DNA from: Apoda limacodes
Taxonomy: Eukaryota; Arthropoda; Insecta; Lepidoptera; Limacodidae
DNA length: 64,000 bases
Assembly (NCBI GenBank): GCA_946406115.1
Contig: OX291550.1
Coordinates: 25,644,722 to 25,708,721 of the forward strand
Direction of reading: 5' to 3'
Shown here: piece after piece, positions 35,715 to 47,200 of the stretch
How the letters are laid out: every line of letters begins with the position of its first letter
Numbering within the stretch: position 1 is the first letter of the stretch
Notes under the pieces: model-generated
Told to the model about the DNA's origin: nothing
The model's database searches: none
What the model saw: only the letters and a program-made list of their open reading frames with translations
Made by a program: the position numbers and the translations under genes

Positions 35715-36066
35715 GAAAACGGTTACGGTTTGTTTGTTTTCGTGTAGTCACTGGTTATATTACATATTTTAATGACGGTCACAGTTTGTTTGTTTTCGTG
35801 TAGTCACTGATTATATTACATATTTAAATGACGGTCATAGTTTGTTTGTTTTCGTGTAGTCACTGGTTATATTTCATATTTTAATGACGGTCATAGTTTG
35901 TTTGTTTTCGTGTAGTCACAGGTTATATTTCATATTTTAATAACGGTCATAGTTTGTTTGTTTTCGTGTAGTCACTGGTTATATTTCATATTTTAATGAC
36001 GGTTATAGTTTCTTTGTTTTCGTGTAGTACCTGGTTATATTTCATATTTTAATGACGGTCACAGTA
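35715..36066. repeat. 56-bp tandem repeat, about 6.3 copies
   Basis: The block GTTTGTTTGTTTTCGTGTAG starts at 35728, 35784, 35840, 35896, 35952 and (slightly changed) 36008, a constant 56-bp step. Units differ by a few bases. The array ends in GGTCACAGTAACCCC. Confidence 0.95.
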
Positions 36067-36750
36067 ACCCCTTAATAAAGTCTAGGTATCTTTTGATCCG
36101 AAATCTTTGCATCGACAGGGATCAGTGACCACGCGATATAATAGAGATAGAGAATTGTGAGCTAAATATGTACTAACTCATATATTCATATTCATATATA
36201 CTCTTCTTCATATTATTACGGCATACATGTACATCAGCTACTTGACGTTCCTTCATGACAATATGTAAATGAGTTTTCTGCTTTAAGCTATGTACTTATG
36301 TATATCTATTTATTCTATTATATTGTAAGCATACTGTTGATAAACTATTTTCTGTACTATTATTTTCTTTTCTCTGTGTCTGTTTTCGGTCAAAACTCAG
36401 TTTTAGATAAACTACTTATCCCGGATTTCGTCATTAATAGAAGTGAAGTTTCGAGTTGTCTCGTTTACTTCTGAACTCCTCGTACTTTCTACTCTCCTCT
36501 TTAAGTTCATCGTGTAATAAGAAATAAGTATATAGACCTGGATAAAGAAGTAATATTGCTAAGCTCAAGAATATAAGTAATAGCAATATTCTTTATAACT
36601 CCATAACGTCACCGTCTGAGAGCAGTCAATACCAACAACCGCTTTTGCTTTGTTTAAAAATAAATAGTGGTAATACAATAGCTTCACCCGTGCTGAATTC
36701 GGTTATCCTACCGCAACTCGATGTAGTATATTAATTTGATATATATCTTA

Positions 36751-36823
36751 TGGTTTACCATCAGGCGGACCGTAAGCTTGTTTGCCACCTTTGAGGTATA
36801 AAAAAAAAAAAAAAAAAAAAAAA
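36751..36823 (+). mobile_element. LINE 3' tail (family A) with poly-A
   Basis: TTTACCATCAGGCGGACCGT, then AAGCTTGTTTGCCACC, then a run of more than 20 A. This is the best preserved 3' end of the family in the window. Confidence 0.75.
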
Positions 36824-38020
36824 GCGGTGTCAGCGTAAACTATGTCAGCAACCCAAAAGCGGCTTTTTACGACTTGGTTCACAATTTTCATCACTGCTTA
36901 TTCCGTACGTCACTTTATTACAAAAATATTATTATATTAAAACGTGGCGAGCTATAACTCAAACCATTTAGAACGGTGGTTTCCGCGAGAAAAAACTCGC
37001 AGAGGAGTGCAACTGTAAAACAGAAGTCCTAGAAAATCCATCAACAGATCTTATGTGAAACTGAGTGTTGCCCTTGTCTACTATTCGTACCTAATAATAT
37101 TATCATGCTATAAGATATTCATATAAACATGATAGTTAAGCATCGTGTTAGACAATACAATATTTGATATTTAATAAAATTTGATTGTGTTTTTATAATT
37201 TTATCTTTTATCTTAAACTGTCCTATCCTGTTATATAGACTTATAAGTATTGTAGTTCAACCATTTAATTACAATAAACCGGTCAAGATCAAGTTGGGTT
37301 TGCACAATTAGAATTACATAGGCCACAGACCTAGAAAACCATCGTAGGTCTCTACCTACTTTTAATTAAAAATCCTTTTATAGCTATTAAATTGTTACCT
37401 GCATTTCCCCTGTAATCTACAGTTTGATATCAACGAACTCTGTAAAAAACTTTACCTTCAGAAACCTCGAAAAACAAATAGGAGTCAAACGGTCATTTTA
37501 AATAGGTCATTAAAACCCCTGAACTTTATATTGCAGATAAATATTTTAAGAAACCTTATATTTAGCTCTTTTAGAAAATACTCCTCATCATCAAAAAATG
37601 AAGGAATGATTCTGCTGATAAAAAGGAAAAAAAAAGGTGGATTATTTATTATTTTTATTTACAACCATTGATAAGCTTCTTGTTACAACCCCTTAATGTA
37701 ACAATTTTATTAGGCCTATTTCCCAGACTTCTAGTTCTGTAATCTGTCCTACCATCCTTAAGAAAGAGACAGCAAAACAGCAAAGCTGTGGTATCTTTGC
37801 TCTTACCATCAACGTCCGCCCTTTTTTTTGTTTATGTTTATGAAATCAAGTAAGAAAGAGACAAGAGACCACACGTTTTGTAACTATTTTTTATTATAGT
37901 TGTCTAGGAAATGCGCTGTCTAGTTCTCTATGTCTATGGCCTGTTTTAAGTCTTACTCTTACCACAAATAAAAAAATAACAAGGATTTTCTTAAGAAAAG
38001 TTTAAAATATTTTAACCAAA

Positions 38021-38026
38021 TTTATT
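38021..38026 (-). promoter_or_regulatory. Polyadenylation signal AATAAA for coiled-coil gene
   Basis: AATAAA on the minus strand, about 54 bp past the stop codon at 38080-38082. Confidence 0.5.
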
Positions 38027-38079
38027 TCCATTAAAATGCTATTACTAAAGTATAATAATACAATATCTTATACAAAGAA

Positions 38080-38241
38080 CTAATTAGATGGAATCAATTT
38101 GGTGAAAGCTTTAGGTTCGTATATCAAATCCCCCAGTCCTTTCTGCACAATGGAATTGACCCTTGCCGCCCGTAGCTCGTTCCTGTACTTAGCGACGTCC
38201 TTCTCTGCAGCTGTTAGGTTTTCCAAATTATTAAGCAGAAC
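38080..38241 (-). CDS. Coiled-coil gene exon 10 (last)
   Basis: Acceptor TTCTTGACAG, phase 0. It reads VLLNNLENLTAAEKDVAKYR and ends KAFTKLIPSN plus TAG. It continues the helix of exon 9 without a break. Confidence 0.82.
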   Translation of the reverse strand, partial: VLLNNLENLTAAEKDVAKYRNELRAARVNSIVQKGLGDLIYEPKAFTKLIPSN

Positions 38242-41200
38242 CTGTCAAGAATATTTACATGTACTTAGACTTACAATGCGGTGTCCTTGTCTCCAACTGA
38301 TTTTTAGATTTTTGTTTGATTGTAGGTATGTTCGAATATCGTGCAAATAAGCTAAACTGTTTTCGCCTTCTCGCTGATGAGGGTAGGCCATTCCCCAACA
38401 GTGGGGACGTATGAGGCTGGCAAACAAGCAAGGTACATATTTTATACTGCTACAATGACAATCAAATCACGTACTTATGTGTGAAAAATAGTCCACGTGG
38501 ACAATGGCGCGGGTTAAACCTAGTAAGTACCTATTTATAATATGAATGATGTGACATGACTTATCTTTAGGCCTAAAGCGCTTAACCAAATACTATGTAT
38601 TTAGTTAATTTTTCAAATATCATTTAATATTCATTTAATCTACATTTTAAAAATGTATAAATTGTAACTGGAGAAAATTTTGTGGCTCTATTTCACTTGA
38701 AAGGGAAAACCACTCAACAAACTTTCGCTACATATGGACAAGGTCTATCCAAAACTGGTTGGGAAGATATATCAGGTCGAAGAAACAGAGATAATTTCGA
38801 CGAAGATGAACTTCTCATGGTTATTAAGCCGTTTAACTTGATAGTCAAGTTTGGACTTTCAAGTCAACTCCCAACCAAAGTGTCTGCAACATTGCCACAA
38901 AAAATCGGGCAAAGAAGATATTTAGGCATCGTTTTGTCAAAGCTAAATAGCTTGGCTCAGGTCTGGTTACCAACTTTGTTAATCAGCGACTAGTTCTTTA
39001 AGATTCATCTGAAAACCAGCTGAAAGATTTCCTGTTAATATACCAATAACTCTGCTTTCAGACTTCTTTAAAGTTAAGGACACTATAGATCGGACAAAGG
39101 TTTTAGAAGATGACAGCGACGTTCTACGTTGTCTTATTGTAGCTTACGAAGCAGGCAGACAAATTGATCTGCCTTAAATTTTGAAACACGAGCTTCTTCC
39201 AGTACCTTTATCGTTGTCAGAAATCAATGACACACTCAGAGCGTCTAAAAGAGCATCGGTGGTAAAACTTCTTTCTGAAGGCATAGCATTGAAATTGATT
39301 GCAACGCTTGCACAGCATTAGAAAACCGGCAAACGCTACTACTTTTGGTGACTTTGCTGCAATTCTTCTACAGGATAGTTTACCTTGGAAGAATTTTTTA
39401 GCACCAGGAAAAAAAAACTGAACTCGCCTTTTTTCTCTCTGAAGCACTTCTTAAGCATAATTTTGGGGCCGTTGAAGTCATAGTATCTGGAAGATTTACA
39501 CAAGAAGAGGATGTGCGATCAACCAACCCGAAATCCAACGTCAGTCCGCAACGCATGAAAAGGCCGACACACGCATTGTACTACATGCTGACAACATAGT
39601 CGTGATGGCTAGAAATTCCGATATATGTTTGCTGCTGATCTATCACTTTAACAAAATTACTAGCTCCAAAGTCTGGATGATAAGTGATACTGCAAAATAA
39701 AGGAAGTATATCCCAGTCCATGGGATCTGCAACATTCTTTTAAATGATCAAAAAAAAACAGCGTTCCACGCAGTATTCTAGTCCCCTATAGTTTTAGGGG
39801 TTTTTCATTTCCGCTACCATCTTCAAAGCCGGCGAATACAACCTCAACCTGGAACCAGCTGTTGACGACTGCAGTCTACCGGCAGGCGACTCCTAAGTTT
39901 TACTCTGCTGCCGCCGGCGTTGTGAACTTCGACCGCAGGAAAGCCTATCGTACCTAAGTAGACAATTCTCGATGGAATTCGAAGACCATTGTTAGTCAGA
40001 GTAAAAGAACCCCGACCTTTCTACTTCTATATAATCATTCTTCTATATAACTTTATTAATATAATTATTCATTTCTAAATTCATTTTTTTTTCATTATGA
40101 TGACACCCTAATTCAACGTGACACCTTGAGACTAGACTGTCAATCCGGAATACTTGTTGGCAACCTCGCAGATAAGTAGAAAACCAATTCAAAGCTGAAT
40201 GGGAGATCTTGTTATATTTTAGTATGGCCAGTAGAATGTCATGGTCGACAGTATTGAAGGCATTGGAAAAGTCAATCAAGACCACAACCGACACCAAGGC
40301 TTCTTCCATTCCATCACGTATGTCCTGTGATTTTCAGCAGAGCAGTGCTAGTACTATGTCCCGAACGAAAACTAGACTGATAAGAACTTAGTAGATGGTA
40401 TGTTATGAACATGTTTAGATATCTGTATTTGCACCACTGCTTCTAAAATTTTAGATAAAGTGGTAATATTGATATGGGTCTAAAGTCATTAAGAGATAGA
40501 ATTTGTGGAGTTTAGGGTAGAGGAATAACAGAAGGTTTACGCCATGTGTTTGGGAAGTCACCCGTGAACAGTGAGAAATTGATAATATGAGTAATAATTG
40601 GAAGAACAGAGTCTAAAATGTGGATGATCATAGTTCTACTTCAAGGCAAATAAAACGTAGCTTAATGTTCTGTCAATTAGTCTGCTTAAGGGCCTTATTT
40701 TTTACTTTTTACGGATTTAAAGTCTCATGTTTTTGTTAAAAAACTAGTATAAACTAGTACTATCGGATTTAAAGTCTCATGTTTTTGTTAAAAAACTAGT
40801 TTATTACTATAAAGTATAGACATGACAAGTTTGAATCTTGTACTACGCACGCATTACCATTTATAACAGAAGAAATACACAATAAATATTTTTCTTTGAA
40901 ATTTTTGTATAAGGCGGACTCTCCTTGAGTGTGAACGTTTTTTTTTTTTTACCTAGGTATGTCGTACCTATAACAGTTCAAAGGGCATATTTATGTATGA
41001 CAGACAGACAGACGGATGCCACGCAGGCTTAAACCTTACTTTACTGACATAGCATTTAAAATTACAAATGCGGATGTTACTAGTATTACAAATTAGTGAT
41101 TTTATGATTCCGCGATTCCATACGAAATTAGTAAATATTAACAAACTACTAATTGATGGAATTACATCAGTCTTTTTTTAAAGTATCCGTATAAATAATC

Positions 41201-44200
41201 TGAAAGGTCACAATATAAGAGTTGCGCTTCTTACGCCCAGCACTATTTTACTGCGCAAAACTAAAAAACTTACATAACATAACAAATATATTTAATCCAA
41301 AAACAATTGTATACTGTAATATTTAACAGACTATATTGCAGCGTAACTCGAAGAAGCAAATTCATTGGCTGCTTTTTGTGCTCTCACCATATTAGGGGAA
41401 TTAGATGTGAAAATATCGGAGCAGTAATAATCTTGCATCCTTCTCATTTTTATATCTAATAACATATTGTCGGGACTATTGTGCAGAAGCGGGACTATTA
41501 GTTTGGTAAATATTTTTTTTTCATATTTACCAACGTGTTCAAAATTAGGACTTATCTCAGCTAGCCTACAATACAAACTGTCGATATCATCGTAACCTAA
41601 ATCAATTTCACAGTATTCAGCAAGAGCTCTTATTATTTTCCAATCATGCCTTGCTTTGCCAGGAGGAGTGACACCAGGCAAGGCTACTTGAGCTCTACCT
41701 TCCATGTTCATATACATCCCACCCGCTTCAGTATAAGCACTTCCAGGTAATACTACTTTAGCGTATTCCGTACCCAGATCTCCTTGAAAACCTATGTAAA
41801 TAACTTCACCACTTTTACCGCCGTAGAATATTTGATCTGCTCCGAGAGATATTATAACTTTTGGACAAATTCCTGCTATGATATCGAGCCCTCCGGGCTT
41901 CCATCCTGCTTCCAAAGCGCCTACAAAACTAGCTTCTAAAGGTATTATATGTAAAATTTCCCAATCATCAACTTTAAAGTTAGATTTTAAATCATTTAAC
42001 TCATACATCAGTTTTCCCCCGGTGCCACACGTTAGTTGCGAGATACCAACAAATATTAGAGGTTTCTTAGCCTTTTTTAAAGCAGCGGATGCTGCAGGCA
42101 AATCATTTAGGTATCTTCCTAAACTTTTAACGTGATAATTGAAATCACAGTCTGCACCAATCGAATAAATATCGCATTCATTGCTAACATACGCTTGACG
42201 AATCCATGCGTTTAATACTGGAGCCTCAAATCTAGGATTTGTACCAACCAATAAAATTTTGTCTGCTTCAGCAATCCGACTCATTTTGATGTTTAAAGAA
42301 TATCCAGTTCGAATATCAGCTTCTGTTCTAGAATATCCAAATGTTCTTTCGATGTAAGTATGTTCTGATCCAAGTTTATTCAGTAAATCTTTAGTGGCAA
42401 CTAATGTTTCCACGTTGCAATGTGGACCAGCTATCGCAACTATATTTCCACACGCTGCTTTAATCATATCGGCAGCTAATTCCAAAGCCAGATCCCATTC
42501 TATTGGAACCAACTTATTTTCTGATTTACACATAGGAGTCACCAATCTCTGCATTTCAAGAGAATCTATTGCCCATCGGCCTTTATCAGAGAGCCACTCT
42601 TGATTTATTTCTTCATGTTCTCTAGGCAAAATTCTTAATAATCTATTAAATCTATGATTTAGTATAATATTAGTTCCCGTAGCATCAGTTACATCAATAG
42701 ACTCAGTTCTACGGACCTCCCATGGTCTTGCCTTAAACATATAAGGAATAGAAGTCAATGCTCCGACTGGACACAAATCAATTATATTTCCAGAAAGTTC
42801 TGAAAGGAACAACTTGTCTACATAAGTACCGACAAGCATGTCGTGGCCTCTTCCGGTCGTCCCTAAGACGTCCATGCCGCATACTTGAGAAGCGAATCGT
42901 ATGCATCTAGTACAGTGGATGCATCTGGTCATCTCACATCTTATGAAAGGTCCTAAGGTCTTATGTTCTACTGCCCTTTTACCCTCAAAATGTAAATCAG
43001 TAAACCTTGTCCTGTCATTTCCAAACCTCATTGTAAGGTCTTGCAGATCACATTCTCCTCCTTGGTCACAAATTGGACAGTCTAATGGATGATCAACCAG
43101 TAAGAATTCCAAAATGGTTTCACGATACTTTCGAGTAACGTCTGAATTGGTCCAAATCTTCATGCCCTTGGCAACTGGCACTGCACAAGCTATTTGCGGC
43201 TTGAGAAAACCGTCTATCTGAACAAGACACATACGACAATTCCCAGCTATAGTAAGTCTATCGTGGAAACAAAATGTAGGAATAGCTACTTGTTCCCTAC
43301 GAAGAGCTTGAACAATTAGGTAATAGCTGGGTACTGTTACTGGTTTTCCATTGATGAATATGTCAAACTCTTGTTCTTGTTTAGGTTTCTTGGTCTTTGT
43401 TCTTTGCAATATAGGAAAAAAATTTCGCTGACACAAAATATTTTTCGAAAACTTAAACATGGTGCAAGTTTATTTTGTGATAATTATAATGATAGATATT
43501 TGTAAACACTTTGTTTTGTATTTGTTTGATACATTGATATGACATATTTTATTTTTAAAACAGTAGAATCATTGAAGTAGAAAGGGGCTGTATCCTCTTC
43601 CCTCTATGTCTAGTTAGTTAAAAAGGTCAGTGTCAGGGACTCCGGACACGACATCAAACTTATTAGTAATTTTTATAATATCCCTCGACCAATATCTGCG
43701 TCTTTACTTTTATCTGACTGTGATGCACCCGTTTTGAGGGCTGTGGCATCATTGCTAAATTACAAACAATTAAATCTGTAAAAAAAACTGTAACTTAATA
43801 CTCATTACTCATTCATATTAAATATTCAAAATAATTGTAGCCTTTCATTATTTACACAGACAGCATTAGACCATTGTATATTCCATTTCAGATTGACCTG
43901 GCTGATGAAAATAACCTTTTGGACTAGTTACATCGAAACTGACGCAATGCTGGCTTAATGTACCGAATGTACAAAAGCCATTTAATAACAAGATTAAGAT
44001 TAAGTTATGGATTTATATTTTGTCAAATTTTATATTTTGTCATTTATATTTTATTTTTATATTTGTCGAAAGTTCATTAAATTTTCAAGTGAATTTAATT
44101 TAAAGTCCTTTTACCACTCCGTGTTTACCACATGCGAAGGATATTTTACAAAACATTCCGATACGCAAATTATGTACTTTTGGCGCCTTAGGTTATAAAA

Positions 44201-47200
44201 CTTAAGAAATTACAGTCACGGATTACAGTGAGGCATATTTTCTGAATCTTAAAGTCTCCAGTGTGAAAGTTTGAGATCTTAGAAGATCTTGCAAGAAGTG
44301 TCTAAAATTAGTCCGTTGACATTTCTTTTTTCGCTAAAACGGCTTATATCTTTGAAAGTATGGGTCTGAAACATGATCCACACTATAAATAAGGCTTGTC
44401 CCTACACATGATGGTGTACAAGAAAAATACTATTATAAAAATAATATAAATTGTGTATAAATATCATTAATTATGGGAACGAAAAAAATTTCACGACTGA
44501 TTTTAAAGAAAAAGGTTGCGGAATCCACACAGTTGATTTGCAACTGAACGCCCATCTGCATATCACATCACATCTGCAGAGAAAAGCTGCTGCTATCGAT
44601 TGACGAAAAAAAAATCTAATATCAAACTAGGTATGGAAATTCATAAAACAAACCCCTGGCAGCTGTAGTGTAGTCTAAAATAAAGCCGGGCCAAATTTTT
44701 ATTTATTAATTTTGTAATTTGGTGACCAACATGTAAAACATTGATCGAAATTCTAGCGTTAGGGTTACAATCTGAGTATATCCATAATTAAAGGTTACCA
44801 CAACGTACAATGGGTTACAATTCTCTAATATAATCATAAAATTAAATGAAAAATATATATATAAATAATAATAGATAAGATAATGATTCAATTTAGTAGA
44901 TATGTTAAAAACAATAGAATTAATAGAACCTAGGCTGCTCTAAATGGTCTGGCACAAAATATTTTTCAAAGGTATGATTTTAATCTAACCACGTGCAACA
45001 TCTTTACCTACCCAGTATTATTTTAAACAGACCACTGACCTCTTAACCACTTCCTTATTGACTGCCCCATCAACTCGAAAGACGAAACCGAGAGGTACCG
45101 AACTTAGATTACAACGAAACGGTAAGTATATACACAAAACTGTCCGAGTTAATTCCGCTTTTGACGTAAGCGTAAAATAACCAACGATTTTTAAAAATTC
45201 AACTCGAAAGAGTGTTGAAAATTAAGAAAACAAGAGTCGTGGCTTTGCACATTTTGTAAGTCAATGTTTTTATCATTCAAAACTTGGTCATCATCGAATC
45301 AAAAATCATATACCTATACGTAAAACTCAAAACATAATACCTGATGAATTGACTTAATAAGTTGTACCAGAGCATCTTTAAATTGCAGAAACACTTCGGT
45401 AGCTCTCATGTATCTGAAAGAAGAAGAGTACTAAGATTATCTATTAAGTAAAAAACTTAAAGATGATGAAATATTTAACCAAAAACGATTGCACTAATCG
45501 TCTGATTACACCATCAAATTGCCTATGACATTAAAGGGTATATTAAGGGTATGACATTTTTTCGTTATCATCGTTTACGCTTAACTAAGAAAATTCGAGA
45601 ACAGTTAGAAGAAGGTCGAGAATATTACTTACCGACCATCTTCTGAATATCTTACAATCAATAAAGACTACCAGAAATCCATGTTATGGGGGGAATCCAC
45701 GTAAGGTTTCTTCACGATGTTTTCCTTAACAAAAAGCCAGTGATGTAAACGAACAATGTAGGTACTCAAGAATTTCCTACCGTCCTACCCTCAGAACGCG
45801 GAGCAGACGCCGAAACTACTAAGTCACCACCTATATCTTTATATAAGGTTCTTCATTCGCCTACTACGCTATCATAATCAAAGAGGATTGCCTATGATCA
45901 TGCATAGCATCGGTGAAAGCATAGTCAAGTGCAAGCCGCAAAGTTCGTGCAGCTCGGGGCGCGGCAGGGGCTGCCAGCACACGCCGAGCTCCGCGCTCCT
46001 GGCACCTCGCCTGCACCAACAATCGGCAGGCGTCTGCGCATGCTGCGGTACGCTCCCAACCACTCCTGTTAACACATGAATCCCTGTTACCTTCTGTCAC
46101 GGTTCACAGATCTCCGAAGTATCAAAGAGGCTTCAACCGTCGATGTTGTCATACTAACAGTACCTACTCATTTTGCACTATCAAGAATTTCGTTTAACCA
46201 TACTACCATTGAAAGGTACCTTACAACAACTCACTATGTTTTTATTTTTTATGTGATATTTTTTTCGGATGACAGCTGTCAGACTAGAAAAGGCTACATC
46301 CCCAAAAATATTTATAAATTTGTTCACAGATTCAAAGATATAGCCCTATCTAATTTGACAGTTGTCATCTTTTTACGCACAGCCCTAATAGCTGGGTCTA
46401 GGAACTTGAAATTTGGCATGTGAGTTCTTTACTTAACACAACTCCTCTCAGAAAGGATTTTGCGAAATTCATCAAATGATCTCAAAATATTTATTTCGCA
46501 TGTCAGTCACATAAAAAACAGCTAAATCTCTGAAACTGTATACAAAAAATGGCACTTTCAGAGATTCAAATGTGACATTGTAGAAATCGTAAATAGATAG
46601 ATATAAATTTCTATTTCTAGTTTGAAAGCTGTCAATAAAGATCTTGATGAGATCTAACATTTCTCCTTTACGGCCCGTGGCACCACCGGCTCGCACCACT
46701 GGTGGTGTAACACCAGTCACCACCATAGTGTTGTCACTTACTCCATCGATTTTTTATCACACTTGCTCGTATAAAGTGCCGTTACTCCCACGGGCTTTTT
46801 ATTTGAAAAAATTACAGATCTATCACTTCTGTAAAGAAACTACTAGTCTTCGATCACTAGTTTCGGAGATAATGCTGTTTTTAGTTTGACAGCTGTCATC
46901 TGAAATAAAGATCTTGATGAGATCTATCTTTCAGTATACGATCAAAAGTTCCGGATATAAAGCAGTTTCTAATTTGACAGCTGTCATCCGAAATGAAGAT
47001 CTTGATGAGGTCTATCATTTCTTTAGGGAAACTATTAGTCTACGATTAAAAGTTACGGAGATAAAGCCGTTTCCAGTTTGACAGCTGTCATGCGAAATGA
47101 AGATCTTGATATCACTTCTGTAACGAAACTACTGGTCTATGATCAAAAGTTACGGAGATAAAGCCGTTTCTAGTTAGACAGCTATCATTCGAAATGAAGA

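Larger units (their letters stand above)
33019..38079. other. Intergenic region between convergent genes
   Basis: It includes the 3' UTR of the THSD7-like gene. Candidate polyadenylation signals on the plus strand are ATTAAA at 33348 and AATAAA at 34112. A 56-bp tandem repeat (35715-36066) and a LINE tail with a long A run (36751-36823) lie here. AATAAA on the minus strand at 38021-38026 probably serves the coiled-coil gene. I saw no coding sequence in the rest. Confidence 0.6.
38242..45340. other. Last intron of coiled-coil gene
   Basis: It holds a decayed repeat ORF (38682-39770), a LINE reverse transcriptase fragment (40080-40690) and the ND-75-like gene (41331-43460). At 40715-40800 the segment ATTTAAAGTCTCATGTTTTT is directly repeated. 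Bases 43470-45340 show only AT-rich sequence with nothing recognised. Confidence 0.6.

Noticed and set aside
35715..36066. CRISPR-like array
   Set aside because: The whole 56-bp unit repeats with no unique spacers, and the genome is eukaryotic; it is a minisatellite.
45878..46075. Other open frames (both strands) across the GC-rich exon at 45892-46065
   Set aside because: Only one frame joins both neighbouring exons in phase; the others are shadows.
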